Made by a program: the position numbers and the translations under genes
Notes under the pieces: model-generated
Told to the model about the DNA's origin: nothing
The model's input: the letters and a program-made list of their open reading frames with translations, nothing else
Database searches by the model: none
Source: Plotosus lineatus
Taxonomy: Eukaryota; Chordata; Actinopteri; Siluriformes; Plotosidae
Length of the DNA stretch: 64,000 bases
Direction: 5' to 3'
NCBI GenBank assembly: GCA_024760905.1
Contig: CM045746.1
Coordinates: forward strand, 8,977,966-9,041,965
Shown: one piece after another, positions 10,840 through 25,900 of the stretch
Layout of the letters: every line of letters begins with the position of its first letter
How positions within the stretch are numbered: the stretch's first letter is position 1

Positions 10840-13800
10840 AACTGACAAATGATAAACAGGATCCACTGCATAAGTGTCTATAATGTGTGAGACTTACATG
10901 ATGGTCTTTAGTGATGTTTTGGGAGACTGTCCAGTGCTGGCGAGTCTCTCCTGTATGTGCAAAGCGGCTAGTCTGATCGCTGTGTTACATTTCATCTCCA
11001 CTGCAAACCTTTCCTGCAGGACATCGCTCACGCTCTATATTATATACACACACATAGGAAAAGATGAGTAGAATTACATGTCTACATGTGTATCTCAGAA
11101 GACTGATGCTACCCATCATACTTTATTCCTACTGGATTTTAGAATGTATGGTATTCAGAGCCACCAAAGCCAACCGTAGCGGCTTGTAACATCTACAAAA
11201 GATACACTAAATTTGTGGATCTGGACAACACAGATGGCACAGTGATTGTCATGTGGATTTCTATGGAGTTTTCATGATTTCCCCATGCTTGCATGGGTTT
11301 CCTCTGGGTACAATGGTTTCCTTTCACAGTCCAAAGATATATAGAATATTTTTCAGAATAACTGAACAGTGGCTGTTTCAAATCACACAGGGTTAAGTAT
11401 CAGTGTCTTTATGTGTGTTGGCCCTGTGGTGGGCACGTGAGCTGGCCTAGAGTCAGCTAAGATGGGCTCTAGGTTCCCTACAATCCTGATAAAGGGAAAA
11501 GTGATTTGATCAATGAATCAAATAATAAATTTGTGGATCATTCCTGTGACTCAGATCCACTTTAAAATTTAATCTGTTCTTCCTCGGCTCATGCTGCACC
11601 CTTCCACCAAGTTTCATGAAATTGGCTTGGTAAGTTTTGTGCAATCATGCTTAAAGGCAAACAAATGTTTTGAAAATATACCCTCCACGTAAAGCAATAA
11701 TTATGTGTCTATTGTTCATATGTGAGGCACTCCACCGAATGTAGGTGCTTGTCGCAAGTGACGTACGGCTTATTCGGACTTCCGATCTTTCAAGTGAGCA
11801 AGTGAAGGTTGAGTACTAAACAAGTATTCAACGCGCACTTATTCATTTGAAAGATCGGAAGTCCGAATAAGCCGTGCTTTGTCTCACAAGCATTGTACGT
11901 CACTTGTGACAAGCGCTGACATTCGGTGGAGTGCCTCACATATGTGTATCTAGAATGCATCATGATTACTACATCCCTATAAATTCAAAACAAATATGGG
12001 TCTGATCAAGAAACTGGTATGACAATGTATGACAATGAGCTTTTACATTTTCTGCAGATTTAGAGAAAAACAGGTTTTCCTATGTTTTAATATTGTAGAC
12101 CAATATGCTTTAAAGCCTGGTAGATGCAGAATCATCATCATCAAATTACATGTAGGACGAATCAGAAAGTCAGTCTGGAACATGGACAGAATGAATCACC
12201 TTCCATTCACTAATAATAGTTTTAGATAATAACTGTGTACTGTAATTAGTTACGCTGTGATGATTGATGGCGTTTGACATGTTCAAATTTTCTTTGTTTA
12301 TAAATGTCAGTCCATCAGTGATTGGTGTGAGTACAAGATACACCATGTAACATGGACTGGAAAAGTTACGTATATCATGCATTCATTTGGTGAAATGCTT
12401 AGTCATAATCAGAGTCGCGGAGAGGCTGGTGTCCATCTCAGCTAACTGTGGGAGAGGGCAGAAAAACCCTGGACAGTTTACCAGGCCATTGCAGGGCAAA
12501 AACATGCTGACGGCTATGCAGCTCACTGTTGCCGAAACACAGTAGACAGTGAGGAGACATGGCTGGCCTTTGATAACCCAGTTAGTAACAACTTGTTGAG
12601 AGTGGGGCTTGAACCTCCAACCTTGGGATAAGTGAGCCAGCGCCTTACCCCAGGGCACTACTGCCCTACATATATCGATCTCATTTCAAGTCTGGTGCTT
12701 ATTTATCAATTTTGCTACGCACATCCAAATTCCATTTTTCATTGTGCGTGCACCTGTACTCCAATTCATGTAGCTATTGGACCTCTGGAGACCTTAGCAG
12801 AAGCTCAGCAGGATGTGTAAATAATGAAGTCGTTCTCTTGTCACAAAATTGAGCATGAAAAGAGTGTAAACTAAGAAGCATTTTAATTATTTCAAAAACT
12901 GTGTTCACCATGTGTCCATATTTTGATACGATATTTATCTCAGGCATGCACTAAAGATTCTGATGCATTCATTCACAAATAAACCTGGACATGAAAATAT
13001 TTCTTCAAGATTGAAGTTGGAAAATGTACCAGTTTTGTGAACAGACCCATATATAAGTAAGACAGTGTTAAAGCAGACATGTGCCCATAGGACCAAAATT
13101 CCAAGCAATCTGATGCTGGTCATAAGAAAATGGTAGCCAGACTCTGAAGCAGTTGTGCTTGACAGAGAAACGTAGAGAGGATGTGTGTGCGTGTGTGTGT
13201 GTGTGTGGGGGGGGGTATCCTTTTTCTTAAATGGCTGATGAATTATGTCCTCTGGTGCATTGTGGGAGGAAAAATCATACCCGAGTTATGTGTGCAGAAA
13301 TAAACAAAATTCAAAAGTCAATAAAATTTCAATCAAACAGAATCATTATTTTTTTTCTCACAAAGGAACAGACACTATTATCTTCTGTAATGAAGCATCT
13401 GAGTTTTATTTACATGCAGCAGCGAAACTTCCTTGCACATAGTGGTGATAAATACCTGAAAAACCACATTGTATCAATGAGCTATTTTAAAGCTTTGGTC
13501 ATTTTTATTCGATTTTACACCCACACTGATGACCTCCACTTTATTACTTCATAGTTTGTTTATGTTTCTGCATTTATGTATTTACATGGATAAACAAAAA
13601 TGATGCTTGTAATGAATAAAAACCTTCTTTTTAAGAGCCACTTTTTTTTTTTGAGTGCGCATGCCTTAACCAGCAGCCCATTTCAGTTGCTCCTGCCCTT
13701 CCTGTTATTTTAATTCTTTTCCTTTATTACTTTAACTTTTTCTTTTTGTTTATTATTTTAGTGTTTATCAGTAACAGTCTTTCAAATGTGGGTTGAGAAA

Positions 13801-14960
13801 GTTTTTGTATTTTTTATTGCTGCAGAACTTTTGCTCTCATGGAGGGATGGAACCGCAAAATAGCAACCACATGTCACACACTTTCCTCCAGAATCAAGAC
13901 AGTATTCTGGTTTTGATTGTTCTGATTGTGATTAGATCCCATATGCAGCAGGATTAACCCAGGCTTGGTATCTGCCCAGGAACCGGTCTAATCCTAGCCG
14001 TGCAGTGTGCTGTGTATGGCTGCCCTTTCAGACTGTAGGGAAATGACTGAGACCATTTAGGCTTTAAACTGGTTTGTAATGAAACTTTTTTCTTTTTTGA
14101 GATGTTTTGGGTGTCGGTCGTCTTCACAGACTTCAGCCACATCGTTATCAGAGTCAGAGTCCGGATTAACTACAAATTTACTTTAGCGTTCTACCATATC
14201 TTCTCTGTATCTGACATTGTTGCTGTTTTTCAGTTACTGATGGAGCTGTTAATAACAAAATATTATATTAATTATAATATAATTCTGTAAACAGATGTTG
14301 TGAACTTTGTAAATAATGTGATTAGAAGATAGCAGCACTTGAACATGAGTTGAAGTGAACATAAACACAGCAGTGTTTCCACAAAGTTCAGGTTTTAAAA
14401 AGCTTTTCTGGTTGGCTCTTAAGTTTGTGTCTCAGGCACATTAACAAATCAAAATGCGGGACACAAACATACTAATTTAGAGAGCTGCTGATGTCATCGA
14501 ACCCACTGTGCTTCGTTTGATTAATAAGTAGTCCGTGTTGTGAAAAAGCAGAACCATGACTGGAAGAACTGACATTTTTGGACAGCCTAAGACAGGCGGG
14601 TTTTTCATTATGCCAGTGGGTCAGCGGGTTTTGTCAATTTGTGTGCCTGTCGCACCTGATGTGGGTCACTTGGGAGATGTGTGTGCCACGGAAGTAGCAG
14701 ACTTTAGGACAGCCTGGGGATTGGAAAATACCATTGTGAGCTGCATGTGGTTTCAAAATCAGAATTCGACTGTAACGAAACAGATCAAACTCTCACTGCT
14801 GAACATATTGAGGTTTATAAAAATAAAAATCCAAACAGACCTGTAAATAGAGATAATCAAAGGCTACAGGATCTTCTTCCAGCAGCTCTTGTGGATATTT
14901 GGGCATGAAGCAGACACGAAACAGACACCGGTAGTCATGAGCCTCTCTTTTCCGGACCCC

Positions 14961-15034
<74 letters not shown>

Positions 15035-16677
15035 CACTCAATCACCATCATGCTCACCACGTTTACAAATTCAAAACAAAATCCATGGAACTCAGCAGCT
15101 TAGCTAATAGTTTTATGCTAATCAGTTACAGTGTCATTTTGTTGTCTTTTCTTAGAAATTTCCCAACACATCTAAGGTAAAATTTATATTCCTGACAATT
15201 TAGTGCTACGACACAATACATACCAAAGACCTACATAGCTAAATTACTAACTACACATTGTTAACTAACTTATACGATTCTAGGACATTTGATCACAAGA
15301 CAAATGCTCACAGGACAAATGCTCACAACCGAAATGAAAAAAACAGACATTTGCTCACAACATAAAAAATTTTGTTAAATTTTAACCGTAACCCCTAAAC
15401 CCAAAAACCCTAATGTATAATGAGTTAATTTAGCATTATGTATTTATAAGAATAAAGAATTTGTATAACACATTGTGATCTTTTTGTATTATGCATTTAT
15501 TAGAACAAAGAAAAAAAAGATGATGTGAGCAAATGTCTGTTTTTTCATCAAGGTTGTGCGCATTTGTCCTGTGAGCAATTGTCCGTGCACCAGCTTATAC
15601 ACAACAGGCTGCTTATTAGCTGCTTACTAACAGTGTTTTCCTGAAATCAACCACATGAAAGACAAGTGTACCAGTGGGAACTGTGTACAACGAGACTGAT
15701 GTGTTTGTGTGTTTTACTTCTTGTATCAGCTCATCCTCGTGCAGCAAAGAGAGTTTAGTGCTGCTGTACTGCTGCTCGAGCACCAGAGAGAAGTGCTCAA
15801 TGCGTGATATGGACAACTTCTGCTTCAAAGTCATCACGATGTCCTAGTGGCGAAGAAACCAGGATTAAAGTGATGCAGAGAAGAAGCTCAGAATTTGATT
15901 AAACCTGGCACTGTTATATAATCACTCCTATTTCCTAATTATTTTGGTGCTGTAATTACACTTTAGCTCAAGCTACAATGTTGTTTAATTATCAAATAAC
16001 CTTAATATGATTACTTTTGTTAATGCAATAAGGGAAACGTAATGCAGTTTGAGCTTTATATCCATTTTAACCCTAGAATAGCTACCTTCTATTTTGCTAA
16101 CGTGGAAGGTTAAACTGGGAGAATTTTACCCAAATTTAAAAATGAAAAAAAAAAAAAAAAAAAAAAACATTTATTTTGAAAATACATAATGAAAATACAA
16201 CTCTTCACCTTTCGTTTATGGTATTTTAAATTAAAATTGCAGTTTAAGAAGTACCTTACACCGGGAGAAAAACACCCAGTATGCACAACACACCATCCAG
16301 CTGTCTCCGTTAGGTTTTACTCGATCACACACCCACCAAGTCAAGCTAAACACTGATGCTACTGGGCGTGTCAAGCCAGAGGCAAAGTGTATGAGTTACA
16401 AAACCATCCCGAAAACACTGGGAGAATTCCACTGGTAACCCTGGTAACTGTTTAAGGGTTAACAGACTTTTAAGTGCTCACAGTTGAATCTGAAAACTTT
16501 TCTTGGTTTATTTTTTCAACAAAAATTCCCTTCATGCAACAAAGAACACATAATTACAATTTGTCCGTACCTTCACAGTGGTTTTGGGTTCGAATTTAAA
16601 TGCTTTGGTTTGGCCGTTCTCTAAGTAGACCTTCAGGACGTTGGGCAGGAAGAGGAGAGAGTTCCCCTGGAGGTCAC

Positions 16678-16746
<69 letters not shown>

Positions 16747-19700
16747 TGTTTAGATAAGCAAAATCAAACATCTATCCTAAGATCTGGGCTTAAGTGCCAC
16801 GTTGAGCAGGAATCTGAACCATTTACTGCTACAGCATGTGTAAACTGGATTAACTGGTGAAGATTTTTGCATTTCTGTCTGATTATCAGAAATCACCCCT
16901 GGCTGCAATAAGCATGCCACTACTTGAAAGTAAATGAGAGAGACATCCCAACACCCCAAAGTCTCCGGGACAGGGTCTTGAAGATCAGATACTGCTTATT
17001 TTCTTCTTTTTCTCATCAGATCCATCTATGGGCTGCAACATAGTAGATCAGAGGTGTCAAACTAATTTTCACTGCGAGACACATCATTGAATTTCTTGGA
17101 CATCAAAAGCTGAATAATCACTGAACTTCTATGCAAAAAGGACAACCATGAAATCTACATTAGTTCATTAATTTTCTGAAACACTTTATCCTAATTAGGG
17201 TCGCGGGGAGGCTGGTGTCCTTCTCAGTCGACTCTGGGAGAGGGCAGAGTTCACCTTGGATAGCTTTCCAGGCCATCACAGGGCAGAAACATGCTGACGG
17301 CTATGCAGCTACTCTTGACAAAAGTTAACAATGGTTGTTATACATGAACCTCTCACCACAGACAGTCAGAGACATGACCGGCCTTGGACAACCCAGTTAC
17401 CTACACTGGGGGTGAAATCTAGACGACAAAATCATTAGTTTAGGCATTTGACCCTTTTTTCCTTTATTTTCTTACCTCAGACATGTCAAACGTAATGCCC
17501 GCGAGCCAAATGCACCCAACAACTAATTTAATGTGACCCACATGAGTGGTTAAAAGATATGATCAACATACATTCTTTGCATTAACCATTGCCATGAAAT
17601 GTAATTCAACATCCTTCCACTACATGGTGGCAGCCTATCTCCAATAAACAGTCATTCATGACTCAAGAAAGATTTGGTGATGTCAGAAAAGGAAAGTGAA
17701 AAGAGAAACAGAACAGATACCTGAACTACTCATTTTTTCCATGCATATTTCATTTCATGCCCTTTTGGAAATGGTTGTTCAGTGATTATTCAACCTAGAA
17801 ATTTTGTGATGATTGCCTCAGGGACAATGAGCCTGACACCCCTGACTGACAATTGACAGCGGCAAGCTAGTCTGCAATCTTTCCTGAGTAAATAAACATC
17901 TAGCTGTTTATTTGAAATAGGTTTAGTGAATGGACAATGTTTCATGGTAATGGTTGACAAAAAAGTACGAAAATCATATTCTCTGAAACCTTCAGGGGGC
18001 CACATATAATGAGTTGGCAGGCCAGATTTGTCCCGTGGGCCTTGACTTTGACACCTCTGCATCTGATGATGAATACATTCAGTCAAAATTACATGCTTTT
18101 CATCTAAAATAGACCTTAGTGGCGAGCACCCTCTCAGAGTGAGCCTTGCATTGAGATATAGTACATATACAGTGGTACCTCACGAATTCACGAAAGCCCC
18201 AACAAATGAAAAATCCAGGTTACGAAACGCATTTTCCTAAAATTTCCATCTCTGGATATGAAAAAATTTCACGTTACGAAAGTATCATCTCAAAAATTCA
18301 AACAATGTGCGAGTTGCTCTCCTAACATGCTCTCTCATGTTGATCTCCCAACATCCCACCCCGCTGGCCTCCCATTGGCTAGGAGGGATGACGCAGCTCC
18401 CTCCCTTTGGCTATCTCTCAACATCCCGCCCCGCTGGCCTCCCATTGGCTAGCAGGGATGATGTACCTCCTTCCCATTGGATATTGCGGAGCTGTATCTC
18501 CAAAATACCATAATGCTTTTTGTGTAAAGGACAGAGTTACAGTTGTTTCATGAGTTTTTTTAAGTGTGCTCATTGCAACTTTATTTTTTTGCTCAGGCTT
18601 TTAACCTTGCATAAACATTTGTAAGATTATAACTCTGCTAAGAAGACATGGTCAACACACGCGCACACACACACACTCGCGCGTGTGTGATTCCCGGTGC
18701 GTGTGAAAAGAAGAAGCAGGCTCGTGGCATGCGGTTGAGTGATATTGCTAAGGAATATGGCCAAACCCGGTACGATATTGAAGCAGAAGGAGGCCTTAAA
18801 AAGTATGCTTTTATAATTTTTAAAGGGTTTAGGGGGTAGTATTGGAGGCCTTGGAACGAATCACACGTTTTTCGATGTAAAATGTGGTTCAATTTACGAA
18901 AAATCCAGGTTACGAAACCACTTCCGGAACAGATTATTTTCATAAATTGAGGTACCACTGTATAGTATAGTGGAGGTACTGCATTTACTGCCATTTGTGA
19001 GTCCAAACCCGTGCAAGGTTTTTCAGCAAACTTGGTGGGGACACTACCCTACCTGAGTCTCAGAGGTGATTTGATTTTTGAATGTCTGGGTCCAAGGTCA
19101 AGGTCAGAGCACAGTCACAAATATTTGCAGATCGCATTTCCCATTCTAAAATAAAATTAACGTATACCCAAGAAAAAATGTGGTAAAGACTGACAGACGA
19201 AGTGAGGGAGAGATAAGAAACCTTAGACCCTACATGCTTTCAAATTACACAATTACCTTTGGCCTTGAATGACCTCGAAAGGTCAAAATCAAGGTCATAG
19301 TATTCTGAACCATGTAAGGACTTGCATATCATGAGATTGGTGCGTGAGTGATTAAAACCAGTACCCATATAAAGCCTGTCTGCTATATTACTATTTGATA
19401 TTATCCATGCTGCGTAGTGGAGGTACTGCACACTCTGTGAGTGCCCTGCTCATTATAAAATGCAATATTGTGATATTGTAAACTCTATATAAATAATTAT
19501 CATGACAAAGGCACACTAATAGAGTGTGACAGCACAATATAGCAAGAGAAACAAATGCCATTTGCACTAATACATAAAGACTACAGGAGAAGACAATGAG
19601 AAGGTGGATGTGGTTTTTCAAAACCTATTAGTTTGAAAAAAAAAATGATCCGACTCCGTGACTGGAGCTCAGCTCTTTACTTTACATGTGTGTTGTAATG

Positions 19701-19988
19701 TCTTTAAATCTTTAACAAATGAGGTGAATGCTAATCCACGATACAGTCTGATAACCTCAATTTTAATATGTTTTGTACATACTCACACACACTTACATGA
19801 GTACAAAGAAATGTCCTTATGATACACACAAAGACTCGTATAAGAGACGACGACTAAGTGAAGCGTGCAGCGAACCTGCGAGTGGCCGTTAACGACCACT
19901 TCTTCAGCGAAGCGCACCTTAACCGGGTTGGATTTTAGCTTAGCCCTCTTCTCTGGGGTTATGAAAGACGACTTTGGCCCCTGAAACA

Positions 19989-20043
<55 letters not shown>

Positions 20044-20355
20044 GAACACACTTAATGTTGCGAATACACAGAGCTTTTCAGTAAAATAAACTATTAACAA
20101 GAGAAATGCTTCAGTGAGTACGAGGCACCTTTTCTTTAAACTACACTGTCAGTTAGAACCTGTGGGAATCACTCCCTGTACTTGATCTTAAGTGTTCTGC
20201 ACTTTCATACATCATATACACACCGTCAAGCTCTCTGTGTTTAAAATAAAGTGCACCCTCAGCATAGAGGTGGGGGAAATGGAAAAACGCTGGAATGGAT
20301 TGGAACAAAGCCCAGATATGTCTTCATTAAGATCTTCAGCACACTGATGTTAGAA

Positions 20356-20432
<77 letters not shown>

Positions 20433-20857
20433 TCTCACTCACCACTATTACTCTCAGGACTGTCATTGTTATGGTGCCCTGGCACTCACTGTATGGGAAA
20501 AAAAAGAAAATGAGGGTGGAGATGGGTGTGTGTGTGTGGGGGGGGTGATTGAGGGAGACAAACATAAAACATTACAAAGAAAAATACAGCGTGAGAAATA
20601 GCGAGAGGTAGACAGAAAGACACAGAGATAGAAAGAGATCGAGATGAATAGAAACAAAGATGGAGAGAAAAAAACACAGACAAAGATAAAAAGAGAAAGA
20701 TAACAAGAGAGAGATGAAGAGAAAAAGATGGAGTGAGGAAGAGTGAGAGAGATTGAGAGAAAAGAGAGAGAAAGATGAGATGAGAGATAGAGAAAAGAGA
20801 AAGATGGAGAGAAGAGTGAGAGAGAGATAGAGAGAAAAAGAGAGAACGATGGAGAGG

Positions 20858-20904
<47 letters not shown>

Positions 20905-21188
20905 CGAGAGAGAGAGAGCACAAGAGCGATAGAATCAGAGAATAAGAGAAAGATGGAGAGAGAGAGAAAACGAGAGAGAGAACAACCACACATCTGCTCA
21001 TCATCATGTTGTAATGATTATGTTAAATGCTGATGATTCTAACACATGTATAAACACATGCAGGTCCGCACATACTTGATGACTTCTGTGGTTTGTTCTG
21101 TAGATAGATCCTCTACGACAATGTTGTTGATTTTTATTATCTGGTCACCGGGTAGAAGTTTGCCCTCTGCAGGACCTCCTACAAATCA

Positions 21189-21225
<37 letters not shown>

Positions 21226-21847
21226 CTTAAGACTGCTTCATACTCATACTTTCATCCTATTGATATTCAGATAATTAATAAGTCCTCAGTACGCATGTAT
21301 TTACTAGGAGTCCAAGGTTACCCAAATGAAAGAATGAATCCAGAACAGTCACTACACTACACTTACACTACTGTATTCCACAATTCATTTGGAGCCTGTG
21401 AATAGCCGAAGAAAGAACAGTTTGAAAAATTGTCAGAAAGATACAGAGAGGGAATGACCTGATATAAATGTAATAGTACATATTGATGCCGTACATCAGT
21501 GGTCCCCAACCACCCGTCCGGGCACCGGTACCGGTCCGTGGCTTAATTGGTACCGGTCCATAGAAGAAATAATTCATTATTTCCGTTTTATTTGGTATCT
21601 GAGTCTGAACGATCTTTAATTTTGGAAAAGTCTTTTATTTTGAAAAAAGACTGCATTCTCTTGGTTATATGTCGGTTATTTGAGTGCTAAAATGTAACCC
21701 ACAAGGGAACATGTTTCAAACAATTGCGGGGATTTTGGTGAGACTGAGCCTGAGCCTTCATTCTCCCAGCTGGTGCACCATCACCTGTGTTTTTTAAAAG
21801 AAAACTTCAAGATCTACTTCTGTTGAAAAATAACATTCATGGAGTGC

Positions 21848-21882
<35 letters not shown>

Positions 21883-22880
21883 ATATAAATGTTATATTTA
21901 CAATACAAACAATCTATGACACCCCCCCCCCCCCCGGTCCGCGGTAAATTTGCCAAGTCTTGACCGGTCCATTTTGATATAAAGGTTGGGGACCACTGTC
22001 GTACATCACACTAATTGGAATCTGTATACCATTTTTAGAAGCAAGAGCCCAAATTAACCCGCTGTGTTCTTCACAAGCTGATGTAATATACTCTTAATAG
22101 CTATTGTTATACTAAGCCCAATTGCCGCTTGAACCAAGAGTTCATCTGGTCCTCCATACTTTCTGGCCATCGCAATTCCCCGATATGTGCATCAAGGAGC
22201 AATGAGCAAGGGGACACGAGAGCAGCCTTCCTGGAAGAGCTGCACACAAGCATATAAATAACACGCCTGTTATATGATGTTCGATTCTTTTCAGTTGAAG
22301 GTCAGCTGTGCCACCGCTATCATCAGAGAATGTTGCTCCATGTGCCGCTTTGGAGGAAACTGTGTCTCGTTTATCTTAAACCATTCTGCACTCCTCATTG
22401 TCTCGTGTTTCTCTCTGTTTCATCAGTGTGAGGCACTAAAACACAAGGATGAGACGTAACTGAGAGAAAACAGGATGCAATACAAGGGTTTTAAGAAGCA
22501 CCCACAGTGTTACTACCTGCTTGCATGCTCACATAATGTACGAAAGGGACGTTCAATGGCACCTATTTAACCAGCATATTTCAAGATATGTTTCCACACC
22601 TGGAACTCAAAAGAGACCTCCTCAATTCTTCTTCTTATTATTATTATTATTTAATACATGGTTGAGTTTTTGTTTTATGCAGACCAACTAAAAGTGAAGA
22701 CTCTCAGATACCATTTTCTAAAATTCCAGCTTCTACAGTAACATCCAGGTTGTGTGGGTGCACACTCGTAATATTATAGAAAAGTGATGACATCATCATT
22801 TTCAGTGAACTCATGGTAACAGATGGTCTCACCCAAAAACAGCAGCAGGACTTCCTGTCACTGTTCATTTTCTCCAGCCA

Positions 22881-22915
<35 letters not shown>

Positions 22916-22923
22916 TACACAAA

Positions 22924-22968
<45 letters not shown>

Positions 22969-25900
22969 ATGTCACATAACTGCATTTAAAGAGGACCTGA
23001 GCATTTAAATGTGTTTTGTTTTAGCTATAAACCTATACGGTCATAAAATAAATTAACGCTGGTGTTAATATTCAGAAAAATTACCATAAATTTGTAAAAT
23101 ATAACATTTCACGGAGTGAAAATGTCTCAAAACACCATCTAGTGGCTAAAATCATCCTGACCCTTCTCAGGCCCATGATGACATACAGTAGAATTAATTG
23201 TTTGGTACTTCTCTACAGTACGGAAGTTCATTCATTCATTTGATGAGGTGCTTAATACTAATCAGCGTCACGGGGAGGCTGGTGCCCAACTCTAACAAAC
23301 ACAAAACCATTCACACTCACAGCTAGGAGCAATTTGGAACAGCCTGTCAGCCTACTGTGCAGATTTGGACTTTGGGATGAAATCAAGGTATCCAGAGAAA
23401 ACTCACACAAACACAGGGGTAACATGCAAACCCCATCAATCAAACATAAGGAATCAAACCCAGGGCCTTCTTGCAGTGAGGCAGACGTGCTAACCATGGC
23501 ACCACCTATGCTGTGTTATAATATGCTGTGTTACCTGCTATTCTATATATGTGTCCCAAAAGGCATATAATTTATAAAAATGATTAAATATGATTAACCA
23601 GGGCCAAGAAGTGAAGCCCATTAGGATTCTACCTTTTTATTTTTCTCCTGGCTGGGTTACTAAACAGTGGTGAAATTTGGCACACTGGTTTGAAACAGTC
23701 CCCTCATTCTTGTCACCAAGTTCCATCCTGCATGTCAGGCATGCTAGTGCCACCAATGGGTCAAATTTCTTGGTCCATAAGTTTAAAAAAATGTTTTTAA
23801 TTTTTTGTGAGTCATTTTGACTTTAGCGCGCTCTCTGTAGTACGAGACGTAGTACGCTACTTACACATGACGCTGCGTCGTTCATTGTTTACAAACGACA
23901 GACTGAACGTGCCCTGCTTCTCCCCAGTTCACACGTGTTACTCTTGTGTTAAGATGTCATCTCTGTGATTTTTGTGTTTACACTGTCTTGCGTATTTGTA
24001 ACCCTAAGCAAATATGACTGGTCAGAAGCATAAGCCTACTAGTGATAGTGCTAATCAGAATCAGGGGAAATAAGTGAATTTGATTAAAATTTATTTATTT
24101 GAAATTATTTTGCTTGAATTTAATTTATTTGAAATTAATGTTGATATTATTTTACAATGTTGTTTATAATAATTGATTCAGAGGTGTTTTATGAGATACA
24201 GTAATAGTATTTATGGATGTACAGTACAGTATGAACGGGGGGCAGTGGTGGTCTCGTGGTATAGGGCGCTGGATCGCTGATCCAAAGGTTGGGGGTTCGA
24301 GTCCCACTCTCCACAAGGTTGTCACTGTCCCCCCCAGTGCGGCTAACTGGGTTATCAAAGGCGGGCCATGTCTCTCACTGTCTATGGTGAGAGGCATGTA
24401 AAAGAACCATTGCTGACATTCGTAAAGAGTAGCTGCAAAGCCGTCAGCATGTTTCTGTCCCTTGCTAAAAGGGTTGTGACAGGAAGGGCATCCGACGTAA
24501 AAACCTCTGCCAAAGCAAACGTGCGAATCAGATGATTTGCTGTGGCGACTCCCGAGTAAAAGGGGAAAAAGCCGAAAGGAAGACAGACAGTACAGTATGA
24601 ACGGCCATACGTCACTGGAACATACAGTAACAACTTACGTTTTTTTCACCTTATGTTCAGCCATTCGGAACCAAACTAAAACGCAAGTCGAGGATCGTCT
24701 GCATTTAATTTTTTAAAATGAAGTACTGTTAGAATGTTTGTGTCAAACAAGATAACAGACCCTGAAGTATCAATTTACACCATACTGAATTTTCCACCAT
24801 ATTTATGTTACAAAAAGGTTAAAAATAATAATATAAAAAGGTTACAAATTTTGACTAACCTTCCTCAAAATTGGCACAAATGACCCTCAGCCCAGCACTC
24901 ACAATGGTTATCACAGACCATCAAAATCAGTGGCAAAGTCACCAAAAAAGTGAGTGGATCTTTCAGCAATGATCATATGTATCAACACCAATTGTGGCAA
25001 ATTGTCTCAAGACTTAAGAATCTGCCAGTGCTTCCACCATGCTTTAAAAAAGATCAGCTCTATTCTCTCATGTCACTTTACCCTGTTTGAGCCCCTTATC
25101 ACTGTTTGCAGATATATTTATAATATACAATACAGTGGTATGAAAAAGTATCTGAACCTTTTAGAATTTGTCACATTTCTGCATAAAATCACCATCAAAT
25201 GTGATCTGATCTTTGTCAAAAATCACACAGATGAAAAAACAGGGTCTGCTTTATCTAAAACCACCCAAACATTTATAGGTTTTCATACTTTAATGAGGAT
25301 AGCATGCAAACAATGACAGAAGGGGGAGGAATAAGTAACTGAACCATCACATTTAATATTTTGTGGCCCCCCTTTGGCAGCAATAACTTCAACTAGACGC
25401 TTCCTGTCGCTGCAGATCAGTCTGGCACATCGATCAGGACTAATCTTGGCCCATTCTTCTTTACAAAACTGCTGTAGTTCAGTCAGATTCCTGGGATGTC
25501 TGGCATGAATCACTGTCTTGAGGTCATGCCACAGCATTTCAATGGGGTTCAAGTCTGCACTTTGACTTGGCCACTCCAGAACGTGTATTTTGTTCTTCTG
25601 AAACCAGTCTGAAGTTGATTTACTTCTGTGTTTTGGATCATTGTCTTGTTGCAGCATCCATCCTCTTTTTAGCTTCAACTGTCTGATAGACGGCCTCAGG
25701 TTTTCCTGAAAAACATCCTGATAAACTTTTGAATTAATTTTTCCATTAATGTTTGCAAGTTGTCCAGGCCCCGAGGCAGCAAATCCATGATGCACCCTCC
25801 ACCATGCTTCACGGTGGGGATGAGGTGTTGATGTTGGTGAGCTGTTCCATTTTTCCTCCACACATGACGTTGTGTTCCTCCCAAACAATTCAACTTTGGT

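Noticed and set aside
15392..15412. Telomere-like ccctaa motifs
   Set aside because: Only two or three imperfect units, inside a MITE; not an array.
24239..24304. A real tRNA gene at the SINE head
   Set aside because: A and B boxes are present, but no cloverleaf with a 7-bp acceptor stem closes, and the sequence continues into a SINE body with target duplication.
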